A stretch of 64,000 nt of DNA from Acidobacteriota bacterium (GTDB lineage Bacteria > Acidobacteriota > Blastocatellia > Pyrinomonadales > Pyrinomonadaceae). Under the pieces are notes generated by a model. That model was not told where the DNA came from. It did not search any database and saw only the letters and a program-made list of their open reading frames with translations. Position numbers and translations under genes: made by a program. Positions 36,103 to 45,006 of this stretch are shown here, piece by piece (positions within the stretch are counted from its first letter, which is position 1; each line of letters opens with the position of its first letter). The stretch spans positions 124,001 through 188,000 of the forward strand of contig JADKBM010000001.1 of assembly GCA_016715115.1 (NCBI GenBank), given 5' to 3'.

Positions 36103-37797
36103 ATGAAAAAGCTCATCGAATGCGTTCCCAATTTCTCCGAGGGCCGTGACCTCGGCGTCATCAAACAGATCACCGATGCGATCGAAGGATCGGGCGGCGT
36201 AAAACTGCTCGACGTCGATCCAGGGGCGTCCACGAACCGCACGGTCGTGACCTTTGTCGGCGCGCCCGACGAGGTCGTTGAAGCCGCTTTCCAGGCGGTC
36301 AAGAAAGCGCGGGAACTGATCGATATGCGTTCCCACAAAGGCGATCACCCGCGGTTCGGCGCGACAGACGTCTGCCCGCTCGTCCCCGTCTCGGGGATTT
36401 CGATGGAGGAAACGGCTGAATACGCACGCAAACTCGCCGCTCGGATCGGCGACGAACTCTCGATTCCAGTTTACTGTTATGAATCGGCGGCCTCGGAAGA
36501 AAAGCGCCGAAATCTTGCCAACTGCCGCGAGGGCGAATATGAAGGACTGAAGGACAAACTCGCGAATCCCGATTGGAAGCCCGACTTCGGCCCCTCTGAA
36601 TTTTCCGAGTCGGTCGCGCGTTCGGGCGCGACGGCCGTCGGCGCACGCGATTTTCTGATCGCCGTCAATTTCAATCTCAATACGACCTCGACGCGCCGCG
36701 CAAACTCCATCGCTTTTGACGTTCGCGAAAAAGGGCGCGTAAAGCGCGAAGGCAACCCGATCACCGGCAAGCCGTTGAAGGATGAAAACGGCGACGAGAT
36801 ACGCATTCCCGGCACGCTTCCGGGAACCAAGGCGATCGGCTGGTACATCGCCGAATACGGCATCGCGCAGGTTTCTATGAACATCACGAACCTCTCGCAG
36901 ACGCCGCTCCACGTCGCCTTCGACGAAGTTTCTGCGAAGGCGGCCGCGCGCGGCATTCGCGTCACGGGACTCGAGATCGTCGGGCTCGTCCCGAAACGGG
37001 CGATCATTGACGCCGGCAAACATTATCTGACCAAACAACGCCGCTCGATCGGAATCGCCGAAAGCGAGATCGCGAGGATCGCGATCAAGTCGATGGGGCT
37101 CGACGATCTCAAGCCGTTCGATCCGCAGGAGAAGATCATCGAATACGTTCTCGCCGCCGAAGACGCCGCACCGCGCCTGGTCGATATGACCTGCGCCGCG
37201 TTCGCCGACGAGACAGCATCGGAATCGCCAGCGCCCGGCGGCGGTTCGATCTCGGCCTATATGGGCGCACTCGGCGCCGCTCTCGCGACGATGGTCGCGA
37301 ACCTCTCGTCGCACAAGGCGGGATGGGATGACCGTTGGGAAGAGTTTTCGGATTGGGCCGCCCGCGGGCAGGCGATCAAGGACGATCTGATGCATCTCGT
37401 CGATGAAGACACGGCCGCGTTCAATCTTGTGATGGACGCCTTCAAATTGCCGAAGAACACTTCGGAAGAAAAGGCCGCCCGCACCGAAGCGATCCAATCG
37501 GCGACTCGCTACGCGACCGAAGTTCCCTTCCGCACGATGGAGCGCGCCTTTGACGCCTTCGAAGTGATCCGCGCGATGATCGTCGAAGGCAACCCGAACT
37601 CGGTAACGGACGCCGCCGTCGGCGCCCTCTGCATCCGCTCCGCCATCATCGGCGCCTTTCTGAACGTCAAAATCAACGCCGCCGGTTTGAAAGACAAAAC
37701 CTTCGCCGCCGAGATCCTGCAAAAAGGCGCCGAGATCGAATCAAAAGCGATCGCGACCGAGACCGAGCTATTGGAGATCGTGAACAAAAGAATGTAA
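36103..37797 (+). CDS. ftcD: Glutamate formimidoyltransferase/formimidoyl-THF cyclodeaminase fusion
   Basis: A bifunctional enzyme of histidine breakdown. The N-terminal domain (about residues 1-300) moves the formimino group from formiminoglutamate to tetrahydrofolate, and the C-terminal domain (about 350-564) deaminates it to methenyl-THF. Seen: ECVPNFSEGRD, the catalytic His in MRSHKGDHPRFGATDVCPLV, LVGLVPKRAIIDAG, and, in the cyclodeaminase half, SPAPGGGSISAYMGALGAAL. Other hut genes are not in the window. ATG follows the tandem array by 6 bases. Confidence 0.95.
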   Translation: MKKLIECVPNFSEGRDLGVIKQITDAIEGSGGVKLLDVDPGASTNRTVVTFVGAPDEVVEAAFQAVKKARELIDMRSHKGDHPRFGATDVCPLVPVSGISMEETAEYARKLAARIGDELSIPVYCYESAASEEKRRNLANCREGEYEGLKDKLANPDWKPDFGPSEFSESVARSGATAVGARDFLIAVNFNLNTTSTRRANSIAFDVREKGRVKREGNPITGKPLKDENGDEIRIPGTLPGTKAIGWYIAEYGIAQVSMNITNLSQTPLHVAFDEVSAKAAARGIRVTGLEIVGLVPKRAIIDAGKHYLTKQRRSIGIAESEIARIAIKSMGLDDLKPFDPQEKIIEYVLAAEDAAPRLVDMTCAAFADETASESPAPGGGSISAYMGALGAALATMVANLSSHKAGWDDRWEEFSDWAARGQAIKDDLMHLVDEDTAAFNLVMDAFKLPKNTSEEKAARTEAIQSATRYATEVPFRTMERAFDAFEVIRAMIVEGNPNSVTDAAVGALCIRSAIIGAFLNVKINAAGLKDKTFAAEILQKGAEIESKAIATETELLEIVNKRM

Positions 37798-37798
37798 T

Positions 37799-37870
37799 GC
37801 AGATACGCGCACGAAGTAAGCGTGCCCGAATGTCCAATGCAGAAACGCGCACGAAGTAAGCGTGCGCATC
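37799..37870 (+). repeat. Two REP-like hairpin units (type A)
   Basis: Two copies of the type A unit, each with the palindromic core GCACG-AAGTAAG-CGTGC, at the 3' end of ftcD. The same unit recurs at 43.0-43.75 kb, and a degraded half copy sits near 38769. Confidence 0.85.
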
Positions 37871-37900
37871 GGCGGTTCGCGTGTCCCTCACCGTCCGTCG

Positions 37901-38419
37901 TCATTCGTCGGACGACGCCGACTCTTTCATCTCAAACAGAAATCGTGCGACCAGACGCTTATCGTAGAAGATGCCGCCCTTCTCGGCAGTCCGTATGAAC
38001 GGAGCGACGGCATCGATCAGGCCAAGGTTCTTCGCACGCGCCAAAAGACCGAGGCTGCCGATAACCGCGAGCCCCGACATTGCTGCAAAGCGCCGGGCCT
38101 TTCGTTCATCGATGCAGACGAAACCGACATCAAGATCGAGCGCGAGCTGAATCACCGACGCTTCGCCCTTGTCGAGGTGTATGAGAAGTCTCTGGTCGGC
38201 CGCTCTATCCGAACGAACGACCTTGACCCAGTCTGGAATTCCAAACTGATAACCTTTCGCAGCACCGGCGAGCATTTCGTCGCGGACTTCCACCGGAGTC
38301 AAAAAGCTATACGGCAGGCATCCGACAAATCGTTCAATCCCCATTTTGGAAACTGCGATAAGCGGTCCGGTATTTATTACGATCGTTTCATTCGGCTTTG
38401 CCGGCAAACTTGAGGTCAT
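37901..38419 (-). CDS. DUF3368 PIN-like toxin
   Basis: The 172-residue product resembles VapC-type PIN ribonucleases of the DUF3368 group: N-terminal TIVINTGPLIAVSKMG, central LLIHLDKGEASVIQLALDLD with the conserved acidic residues, and VCIDERKARRFAAMSGLAVI with the C-terminal acidic/basic pair. The first catalytic position reads Asn (VIN) rather than Asp, which also occurs in other DUF3368 members. It overlaps the end of the antitoxin-like gene by 32 bases, the usual arrangement of a toxin-antitoxin pair. Confidence 0.8.
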   Translation of the reverse strand: MTSSLPAKPNETIVINTGPLIAVSKMGIERFVGCLPYSFLTPVEVRDEMLAGAAKGYQFGIPDWVKVVRSDRAADQRLLIHLDKGEASVIQLALDLDVGFVCIDERKARRFAAMSGLAVIGSLGLLARAKNLGLIDAVAPFIRTAEKGGIFYDKRLVARFLFEMKESASSDE

Positions 38420-38654
38420 CGCAAAGGTCGTCTTGAGTGAGATTGCTGGTCGGCACGCCGACCGTCGGGATCAACGCGAGGAACTCGACCCGTTCCATCC
38501 CCGCAAGTTCCGCCGCCCGCCCGGACGACAACCGCCCGAGTTCATAGAGCTTCGCGGCGAGCAGGAACCGCGCCTGTTGATTGAATTCCGTGTCGGACAC
38601 TCCCAATACTTTCAGCAATTCGCTCTCGTATTTGATCCGAAGCACATTCTGCAT
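38388..38654 (-). CDS. UPF0175-like antitoxin
   Basis: The 88-residue protein (start MQNVLRIKYESELLKVLGVS) shows the UPF0175 pattern: EFNQQARFLLAAKLYELGRL, then SSGRAAELAGMERVEFLALI, a helix-turn-helix-like segment. The family usually pairs with a PIN/DUF3368 toxin, and that is the downstream gene here. An ATG six codons earlier (38672) is in frame but less likely. Confidence 0.8.
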   Translation of the reverse strand: MQNVLRIKYESELLKVLGVSDTEFNQQARFLLAAKLYELGRLSSGRAAELAGMERVEFLALIPTVGVPTSNLTQDDLCDDLKFAGKAE

Positions 38655-38981
38655 ATTGGGAATATAGCACAATCGACTCGTCGAGCTTCAGGAACGCGTC
38701 CCAAAAAATCACGCGTTCACGTGTGACCGACTTCGAGTTCCCGATTCTAAAGTTCGCGACCTATTTGTCTGCAGAAACGCGCACGCACGTCAACACCGCG
38801 TTCCGCCGGCGTACGTACGAGTACGCAACAAATGCCGGGTACCCGGAATGACCCATTGTGCGATGTTTTGTCGTTTACGTAATCGGAGATCGAAGCCCGG
38901 CTGTTCCCGATTTGCAGACAACCGAAAAAGGTGGCCGGCGCAACAAAGATCGCGTGGCAGTAGATCGGCATCAATAAACTT
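38655..38981 (+). other. Gene-free interval with short palindromes
   Basis: 327 bases without a supported gene. It holds a half copy of the type A REP unit near 38769 and a perfect 12-base palindrome CCGGGTACCCGG at 38835-38846. No promoter pair stands out. Confidence 0.5.
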
Positions 38982-39434
38982 ATGAAACAGATTGTTTTCG
39001 CCGTCGCAATAACTCTCTTGATGACAGGAATTTCCGCGTTCGCTCAAACAACGAAATCCGCGGAGCTACCCGCCGGCATCGCCGGTTGGAGCGGCGAAGA
39101 TTCCGACAAACTCCTGAACGATCCGGTGATCAAGACGCGTCTTAAAAAGCTCCTGGGCAGAAAGAACTACGCCGCGTTTATGGACTCTTTCGAAACTTTG
39201 ACCCCGATTACCAAAGACGGCGACATTCTCTTTGCGAGCGGTTGTTTGATCCACGCCTGCACGCATCTGGAGTCGGCGATCGCGATCGATCTCAAGAACA
39301 ACACGATCCACGCCGCGATATACAACGACGAAAAACGGACGCGGTTCTTCAACGAACGCGGCAAAAAAACACCCGCACAGATCGTCGATTGGGCGCGGAG
39401 ACTTGCCGGTCTCAAAAGCAATAACCCTTCATAA
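38982..39434 (+). CDS. Exported protein of unknown function
   Basis: The 150-residue product has a signal peptide (about residues 1-21, ending SAFAQ). The mature part contains a conserved-looking segment, GCLIHACTHLESAIAIDLKN, then NTIHAAIYNDEKRTRFF, with two cysteines four residues apart around His. The pattern faintly recalls lysozyme-inhibitor (Ivy-like) proteins, but I do not claim that. The next gene, a secreted peptidase, follows after 23 bases. Confidence 0.65.
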   Translation: MKQIVFAVAITLLMTGISAFAQTTKSAELPAGIAGWSGEDSDKLLNDPVIKTRLKKLLGRKNYAAFMDSFETLTPITKDGDILFASGCLIHACTHLESAIAIDLKNNTIHAAIYNDEKRTRFFNERGKKTPAQIVDWARRLAGLKSNNPS

Positions 39435-39457
39435 TCTGAATCTGCGAGGACAAAAAG

Positions 39458-40786
39458 ATGAAATCAACTGTCGTCCTTTTCTTGATGATCTTGGTCATTT
39501 GCATATCGACCAATGCCCAAGACTTCAACAATTACACAAAAGAATACGTTCTTGTCTCGCAGACCGAGGCCCGGACCGAGGCTTCCCGGACGCACCGAAT
39601 GATCCTTTGCGATTATCAGCCTTCGGGACTTTACGTTCGGCGCGGGGAGACGATCACGGTCGTCGTCAACGAACTTGACGATGAATACAAGCTCTCGACG
39701 ATGATCGGCTTCAAGCCGATGTGGGGGAACCGCAACCGGACCCAGGAAAACGAACTGGAAAACGGCGAGAACACCGTGACGGTGAGCCAGGACGGCATAC
39801 TTTCATTCATCTTCGTGAAAAGGGACGGCTTTGACGAGGATCCGTCGACGGTCGAGATCAGCGTGACCGGCGGCAAGGCCTTTCCATTGTACAAAGTCGG
39901 CCGGACGAACGATGCGAATTGGGAGAACGATCTGCGGAAGATGTTGGGCGCTCCCTTCGTCCAACTCGTCTCCGACAAAGCCCTGCTGACGATCACCTAT
40001 CCGGATTATCTCAAGCATCCGATCAGCGATGTTCCGGCGACGTTCGAAACGATTCACGAGATGATCGATCTCGAGGAAGAACTCGCGGGCTTCGACGATT
40101 CGTCGCCTGAGAATATGCGGACCCGCAACCGTATCAATTTTCTGATCGACCTCTATTCCACGCCGGAGGAAGCCGCCAATTACTATCTGTACGCCTCGAA
40201 CTATTTTATCGGGATGAAACGAAACAATTTCACAGATCTGACGGAAAATCTGAGCACGGAATGGGGCATCTGGCATGAAACCGGACATACGCACCAGCAA
40301 CGAAGCTGGACCTGGGGTTCGATCGGCGAGATCACCGTCAACATCTTCTCGCTCTACGTGCAGGAAAATTTCGGTTTGCCGTCGAAGCTCAATGACCGCG
40401 AAGGCGGAACGGGCCCGACAACCTTTGAAAAGGCCCGGACCTACATTGCCGACCCGCGAAAGAACTATATGGTCCGAAGCAAGACCGACTACAGCGAGCT
40501 GTTTACGAAGCTGGTTATGTTTCACCAGCTCAAATCGGTCTATGGTTGGGAGGCGTTCACCGAATTGCATCAGTATTTCCGCAAAAAGCCCTTTGTTTAC
40601 GACCCGAACCTGACCGACGCCGAAAAGGCGAACAGATTCGTCTATGCGATGTGCCTCGTCACAAAGAACGATCTCGTGCCGTTCTTCAAGAAGTGGGGGC
40701 TCACCATCGACGCCGCAACGACGCAGAAGATCAACGCCCTCCGGCTGCCGAAACCGTCGACCGATCCGTCGACGATCTTTCGTTAG
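39458..40786 (+). CDS. Secreted M60-family (enhancin-like) metallopeptidase
   Basis: The 442-residue product has a signal peptide (about residues 1-20) and a peptidase M60-like domain. Seen: PSGLYVRRGETITVVVNELD (N-terminal beta domain), and the zinc motif HETGH in EWGIWHETGHTHQQRSWTW, followed by GSIGEITVNIFSLYVQ with the gluzincin Glu. M60 enzymes cleave mucin-type glycoproteins in animal-associated bacteria and have unknown substrates in soil bacteria. It is expressed with the preceding exported protein. Confidence 0.85.
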   Translation: MKSTVVLFLMILVICISTNAQDFNNYTKEYVLVSQTEARTEASRTHRMILCDYQPSGLYVRRGETITVVVNELDDEYKLSTMIGFKPMWGNRNRTQENELENGENTVTVSQDGILSFIFVKRDGFDEDPSTVEISVTGGKAFPLYKVGRTNDANWENDLRKMLGAPFVQLVSDKALLTITYPDYLKHPISDVPATFETIHEMIDLEEELAGFDDSSPENMRTRNRINFLIDLYSTPEEAANYYLYASNYFIGMKRNNFTDLTENLSTEWGIWHETGHTHQQRSWTWGSIGEITVNIFSLYVQENFGLPSKLNDREGGTGPTTFEKARTYIADPRKNYMVRSKTDYSELFTKLVMFHQLKSVYGWEAFTELHQYFRKKPFVYDPNLTDAEKANRFVYAMCLVTKNDLVPFFKKWGLTIDAATTQKINALRLPKPSTDPSTIFR

Positions 40787-40863
40787 ACGCTGGACAGGAT
40801 TCAAGATTCGAAGTATTCCAGATTCCAGGAGGCTGTCGGCATAATCGATTCAGTGAGCGGAGC

Positions 40864-40926
40864 ACACGCGCGTACGATAGCACCACGTGAAGCGGAGCGG
40901 AACGTGGTGTCATCGTACGAGCGTGT
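40864..40926 (+). repeat. Imperfect 25-bp inverted repeat
   Basis: Arms 40864-40888 and 40902-40926 match at 22 of 25 positions around a 13-base loop (GAAGCGGAGCGGA). They lie in the 478-base gene-free gap after the M60 gene, which also contains 7- to 8-nt-periodic CTGGAAT runs at 40981-41028 and 41222-41254 and their reverse complement at 40799-40832. Confidence 0.8.
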
Positions 40927-41070
40927 ACTCGGAACATCGATTTTCCCGACAGACGCTTCGCTTTTGGATCTTCCCTGAGGCTGAAATCTGGAATCTTGGA
41001 ATCCTGGAATCTGGAATCTGGAATCGGGAGCTTTGAAAAACCCACGGGTTCTTTGTATTCGGGACCGGGA

Positions 41071-41179
41071 CGAGTCGGTACCATCTGCGGTAGCGGATGG
41101 TTGAAGATCGTTTGGTATCAATACTTCGGTCCGGGAGTGCCGCAACCAACCATCCGCTACCGCAGATGGTACCGACTCG
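41071..41179 (+). repeat. Perfect 33-bp inverted repeat
   Basis: Arms 41071-41103 and 41147-41179 are exact reverse complements (33 of 33) around a 43-base loop. The arm begins CGAGTCGGTACCATCTGCGG. It is an extremely strong hairpin or cruciform 85 bases before the DUF3616-like gene. No T-run follows, so it is not a simple terminator. Confidence 0.95.
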
Positions 41180-41264
41180 ACGCGATTGCACCGCGATTCG
41201 GGATTCCCAGTCTGGAACCCTCGGAATTCTGGAATCTGGAATCTGGAATCTTTTAAGAAACATT

Positions 41265-42329
41265 ATGAAAAAACAACTTATGCTAAAAACGTTTGTCTAT
41301 CTTTCCCTGCTGACGGTCGGTTTCGCCATTCCGCTTGCGGCGCAAACGATACAGGTTGAAACTGCCGAAAAGCCCGTTCCTTTTCTGGCCCAGGCGACCG
41401 GCGCCGCGGACATCAAGATCGAAGTCTCGGCCGTGGTGTCAATAGATGATGCGGGCGAATTGCTGCTTGCCGCCGATGACGAGAACTCTAAACTGCTCGT
41501 GATCGAAGCCAAAACAGGACGCGTGATCGATCAGCTCGTTTTGGCGGGGATCGACAAACCCAAACCGAAATGGGAAGGGCTGGCAAAGGACGATGAGGGC
41601 GCTTTCTATGTCATCGGCGGGCATACCGTGAAGAAAGAAGAGGAAAGCGATATCGCCAAACTCAAGGCGCGTTCGCGGGTCTTCAGATTCTTCATAATCG
41701 AAAACGATGAGAATCCTTCGGGTCTTGGGATCGACGATTCGCGCATTCTTGAATGGTCCGTTGCCGAATCTCTGGTGAAAGAAGAGAAAATAAACAACCC
41801 TGCAAACATAAAGATCAAGACCGAAGGGTTGGCCGTAAAGACCCTTGTCGACGCCAACGGAAAGGTTACGAAACGCGAATTGGTGATCGGAATGCGCGAA
41901 CCGGGCGATCCGGTCCGGGTGATGACGGCGGATATCACGGCGTTGCCGGCGGACGGCGCAAAGCTCGATATGCGCAGGCTTTTCACGTTCAGCAGCGGGT
42001 CGGTCAACGGCGTTGCGTTCCGGCTTTCGTCGATAGAGTATGCGCAGCAATGGAAAGGATTTCTGATACTGACATCGACCGAAGACGCGACGAACAACTT
42101 CCACGGCAACGCGCTGTGGTTTGCGCCCGACGCGGGGCTTGGATCGCCGACGTTTGCTCCGCAAAAGATCTGGACCTTCGGGGACGGCATCAAGGCGGAG
42201 GGCATCTGCGTGTTGCCGAATGCAGACAGCAGTTCAAAAACAATGCGAGCTTTTCTGATCTATGACAACGACGGCAAAACGAACAGTTTGCTCCAAAGCG
42301 TAGTCTTGGCCAGGTGGGCGGAGAAATAG
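41265..42329 (+). CDS. Exported DUF3616-like protein
   Basis: The 354-residue product starts at ATG 41265 with a signal peptide (about residues 8-26, ending PLAAQ). The body has beta-propeller-like repeats: DDENSKLLVIEAKTGRVIDQ, KWEGLAKDDEGAFYVIGGH, KIKTEGLAVKTLVDANGKV, GIKAEGICVLPNADSS and FLIYDNDGK. The EGLA and EGI repeats with following GH fit DUF3616, a family of unknown role. The frame is open upstream through the inverted repeat, which I treat as non-coding. Confidence 0.7.
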   Translation: MKKQLMLKTFVYLSLLTVGFAIPLAAQTIQVETAEKPVPFLAQATGAADIKIEVSAVVSIDDAGELLLAADDENSKLLVIEAKTGRVIDQLVLAGIDKPKPKWEGLAKDDEGAFYVIGGHTVKKEEESDIAKLKARSRVFRFFIIENDENPSGLGIDDSRILEWSVAESLVKEEKINNPANIKIKTEGLAVKTLVDANGKVTKRELVIGMREPGDPVRVMTADITALPADGAKLDMRRLFTFSSGSVNGVAFRLSSIEYAQQWKGFLILTSTEDATNNFHGNALWFAPDAGLGSPTFAPQKIWTFGDGIKAEGICVLPNADSSSKTMRAFLIYDNDGKTNSLLQSVVLARWAEK

Positions 42330-42363
42330 GGTCCGGCCCTCGATCATCCCGACGCTTTCGAAT

Positions 42364-42711
42364 CTATCGCGTGACGAATCTTATTGACGTGAAAGCCGGG
42401 TATCGGTCGACAAGATCGCCGGAGCCATCGTATCGGTTGCCTCTGCCGAGGGTCGCCCGGACCTTCCGTCCCTTGAACCGCGACGGCATCTCCGCATTCT
42501 CGTTCCAAGGCCTGCAAAGCGCCGCGGCGCACAACGCGTGGTGCTTTTTGCCCTTGAGGTCGATGATCGTCAGATAGCAGTTGTCGCCGCACTCATATTC
42601 GGAGATCGTGCCGACGATCACGCGCGACGGCTTTTTTTGAGCCGAAGCAATACCCGGAGCCGCCAGAACGGCGATGCCGGCAAAGAAGAAGATCAACAGT
42701 GATTTTTTCAA
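42364..42711 (-). CDS. Small exported protein, TTG start
   Basis: The 115-residue product starts at TTG 42709-42711: AAAGGAG lies 6 bases upstream, and the residues that follow (LKKSLLIFFFAGIAVLAAPG) form a good signal peptide. An upstream ATG would add 17 unrelated residues. The mature part is small with four cysteines (YECGDNCYL and LCAAALC) and a basic middle; function unknown. It is convergent with the DUF3616-like gene. Confidence 0.65.
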   Translation of the reverse strand: MKKSLLIFFFAGIAVLAAPGIASAQKKPSRVIVGTISEYECGDNCYLTIIDLKGKKHHALCAAALCRPWNENAEMPSRFKGRKVRATLGRGNRYDGSGDLVDRYPAFTSIRFVTR

Positions 42712-42794
42712 ATTAGACTCCTTTTGAACCGATTCTGACGTAACGGGAAAACCGCCCGTCAAAAACAGTTTCGCAGAACTCCCAGCCCTCGTAA

Positions 42795-43750
42795 AGGGTC
42801 CTGCAATGCAGAACCCCGCACGCAGTAAGGGGGTACGGCCGGAGACTCAAATGCAGAACCCCGCACGCAGTAAGGGGGTACGGCCGCATAGCGGTCGGCG
42901 CGCTTCGAATTTTCAACAAACGCCCCCGCTCGCGCCAAACGACGCCCCACAGTGCAGAACCCCGCACGCAGTAAGGGGGTACGGCCGCAGAGTGGTCGAC
43001 GCGCTTCGAATTTTCAACAAACGGCCCCGTTCGCGCCAAACGACGCCTCGCAATTCAGAACCCCGCACGAAGTAAGCGTGCCCAAAATGCAGAAACGCGC
43101 ACGAAGTAAGCGTGCCCGACCGCAGCGCGGTCGAAGGCCCCGCTTCGATCCCGCGTGCCCGGAAGTTCGAGAGAACTTTAACCGCAACATGCGCGAAGCA
43201 CCGCGAAACACTCTCCGTCTTTCGCGCCCTTTCGCGCATTTCGCGGACGATCTCACCATGCGATCATTCTGTTTGAGCGTTTGAAGGCCGCTCTCGTTCA
43301 AATCCAAAATCCAAAATCCAAAATCGACTGCGTCTCCGGCGCCCGGATGTGCGGCGATGCTCGGCATCGCCGCCGAGCCCCGATCTTATCCAAGCGGCTG
43401 CGCCGCTGAGTAGATCACCGATCCGGCCAAGGTTCTTCGCAAGCGCCAGAAGCAACCCGCCAGAGGCCGGTCGCGCACCTCGTGCAACTGTTGGTTCTAT
43501 GCAGCATTGCAGAAACGCGCACGAAGTAAGCGTGCCGGACTCGCAATGCAGAAACGCGCACGAAGTAAGCGTGCCCGACCGTCGCAATGCAGAAACGCGC
43601 ACGAAGTAAGCGTGCCCGACTCGCAATGCAGAAACGCGCACGAAGTAAGCGTGCCCGACCGCATTGCAGAAACGCGCACGAAGTAAGCGTGCCCGACCGG
43701 CATTGCAGAAACGCGCACGAAGTAAGCGTGCCCGACCGCAGCGCGGTCGA
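42795..43750 (+). repeat. REP-like repeat block, two subfamilies
   Basis: Type B units (GCAGAACCCCGCACGCAG core) lie at about 42802, 42849 and 42952, embedded in two copies of a roughly 107-base tandem segment (from 42899 and from 43004). A hybrid B/A unit is near 43056 and a type A unit near 43087. Six type A units (GCAGAAACGCGCACG core) stand in tandem at 43507-43750, with variable junctions of only 5-8 bases. A 7-nt-periodic CCAAAAT run is at 43300-43326. A 43-bp segment after the last A unit is a variant of the one following 43125. No supported gene occurs in the 1.27 kb between 42712 and 43980. Confidence 0.9.
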
Positions 43751-43980
43751 ATACCCCGTTGCGATCCCGCGTGCTCGGAAGATCGAACGCAGGTGGTTCC
43801 AAATCTCAACCACCCTCAGAGTCTTTTCAATAAGCCCTTTATCGTGCGACTCTCAAGCCGCGGGAAGCTGCTCCGAAAAGATCCGGACGACCCGCGCCAG
43901 AAAGCGTGCCCGACAGCAGCGCGGTCGTCGCGCTGCCACCATCGCCCACTCCCCATTCGCGCCGAACGATTCCCGTTACC

Positions 43981-45006
43981 TCACCCCGTGCCCACTATCG
44001 CCCGCAACCTCTCCTCGATCTCTTTCCAGCCCGCTGCGAGATTCACCGTCCGCACCAGAAACCGATGGCCCTCGTATTCATAATCGAGATCGATGTCGCG
44101 GTCCGTTCGCGCGTAGAGCAGAATCCCGGTCGTCCGCATCGACCGTTCATCAACTCGCTGGTTCAGCAGATAACTGAAAAGCTGATAGAGATTCGCCGCC
44201 GGCAGCTTTTCGGAGTCGTAACTTCCCTTCAGCGGATCGGCATAAAACTTCGTCTCGATGATGATCTTTTCCCGCGCGCTGCGGAGCGTAACGTCCGTTT
44301 GCATCTTCGGCAGCAGCGCCCGGTCGGGTCCTTGAAGTTGCCAGTAAATGTCCTCGCGTCCGACGCGAAACTCGTCTTGCTCGATCTCGTAAAACCGCCG
44401 CACAAACTCCTCGAACAACCCGCTCATCTTCCGTTCGTCGCGGACGAAATCCTGAAACTCAAACTCGCCGGTGCGTTCCGACAACAACCGGTTCTCGAAC
44501 ACGATCCGGCAGACGCGCAGGACGAAATCATAGAATTTGTTGTTTCGATGCAGCTTGACCGCCGCAAAATGCGCCCGCGTCAATTCCAAAGGCTCAACAT
44601 CGCCGAACCGCCAGACAAGATCCTTGATGTCCTTTTTGAACCCTGCATCGAGCCCGCGCGTCCGCAGAAGGTCGCGCAGCGTCGAGAGCAGAATCCGGTT
44701 CGTCATAATGTTCGACGAAAATTCGTCGAAACTGCAGATCGTACGTTGGCGCAAAAGCAGGTCCGTTTTCAACGTCGCGCTCAGTTCCAGCTTTCCCTTG
44801 ACGCCCGCGAACTCCGTCGTGATCGGAACATAATTCCGGTCTATTCCGCGCTTGAGCAAGATCCGGGTCGAATTGATCAAAACCTTCGCAAACAAATCGA
44901 GCAGCGTCGAGCAATCTTCCGTCGAGACCTTAACCCGATCACGCTCGTCGAGTTTGTTCCAAGCGTAACAGAGCAGGTAATAGATGTTCTCGATCGGTAT
45001 CGCCAT
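43981..45006 (-). CDS. mcrC: McrC-like restriction endonuclease subunit
   Basis: Nuclease subunit of a type IV (modification-dependent) restriction pair. The 341 residues show the McrC N-terminal part (ENIYYLLCYAWNKLDERD, then LLDLFAKVLINSTRILLKRG) and a C-terminal PD-(D/E)xK nuclease core with MQTDVTLRSAREKIIIETKF. The D and E-x-K catalytic residues are present. The ATG overlaps the McrB stop by one base (ATGA), so the two subunits are coupled. Confidence 0.93.
   Translation of the reverse strand: MAIPIENIYYLLCYAWNKLDERDRVKVSTEDCSTLLDLFAKVLINSTRILLKRGIDRNYVPITTEFAGVKGKLELSATLKTDLLLRQRTICSFDEFSSNIMTNRILLSTLRDLLRTRGLDAGFKKDIKDLVWRFGDVEPLELTRAHFAAVKLHRNNKFYDFVLRVCRIVFENRLLSERTGEFEFQDFVRDERKMSGLFEEFVRRFYEIEQDEFRVGREDIYWQLQGPDRALLPKMQTDVTLRSAREKIIIETKFYADPLKGSYDSEKLPAANLYQLFSYLLNQRVDERSMRTTGILLYARTDRDIDLDYEYEGHRFLVRTVNLAAGWKEIEERLRAIVGTG

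Noticed and set aside
36058..37722. 554-codon minus-strand frame opposite ftcD
   Set aside because: Same kind of antisense shadow; the plus-strand FTCD enzyme is unambiguous.
43507..43750. CRISPR array
   Set aside because: Six regular repeats look CRISPR-like, but the spaces between them are only 5-8 bases, the unit is palindromic, and no cas gene is near.
43349..44177. Small frames giving MQKRARSKRAR-type peptides on both strands
   Set aside because: Translation of REP-like repeats, with repeated peptides in several frames; no start signals.
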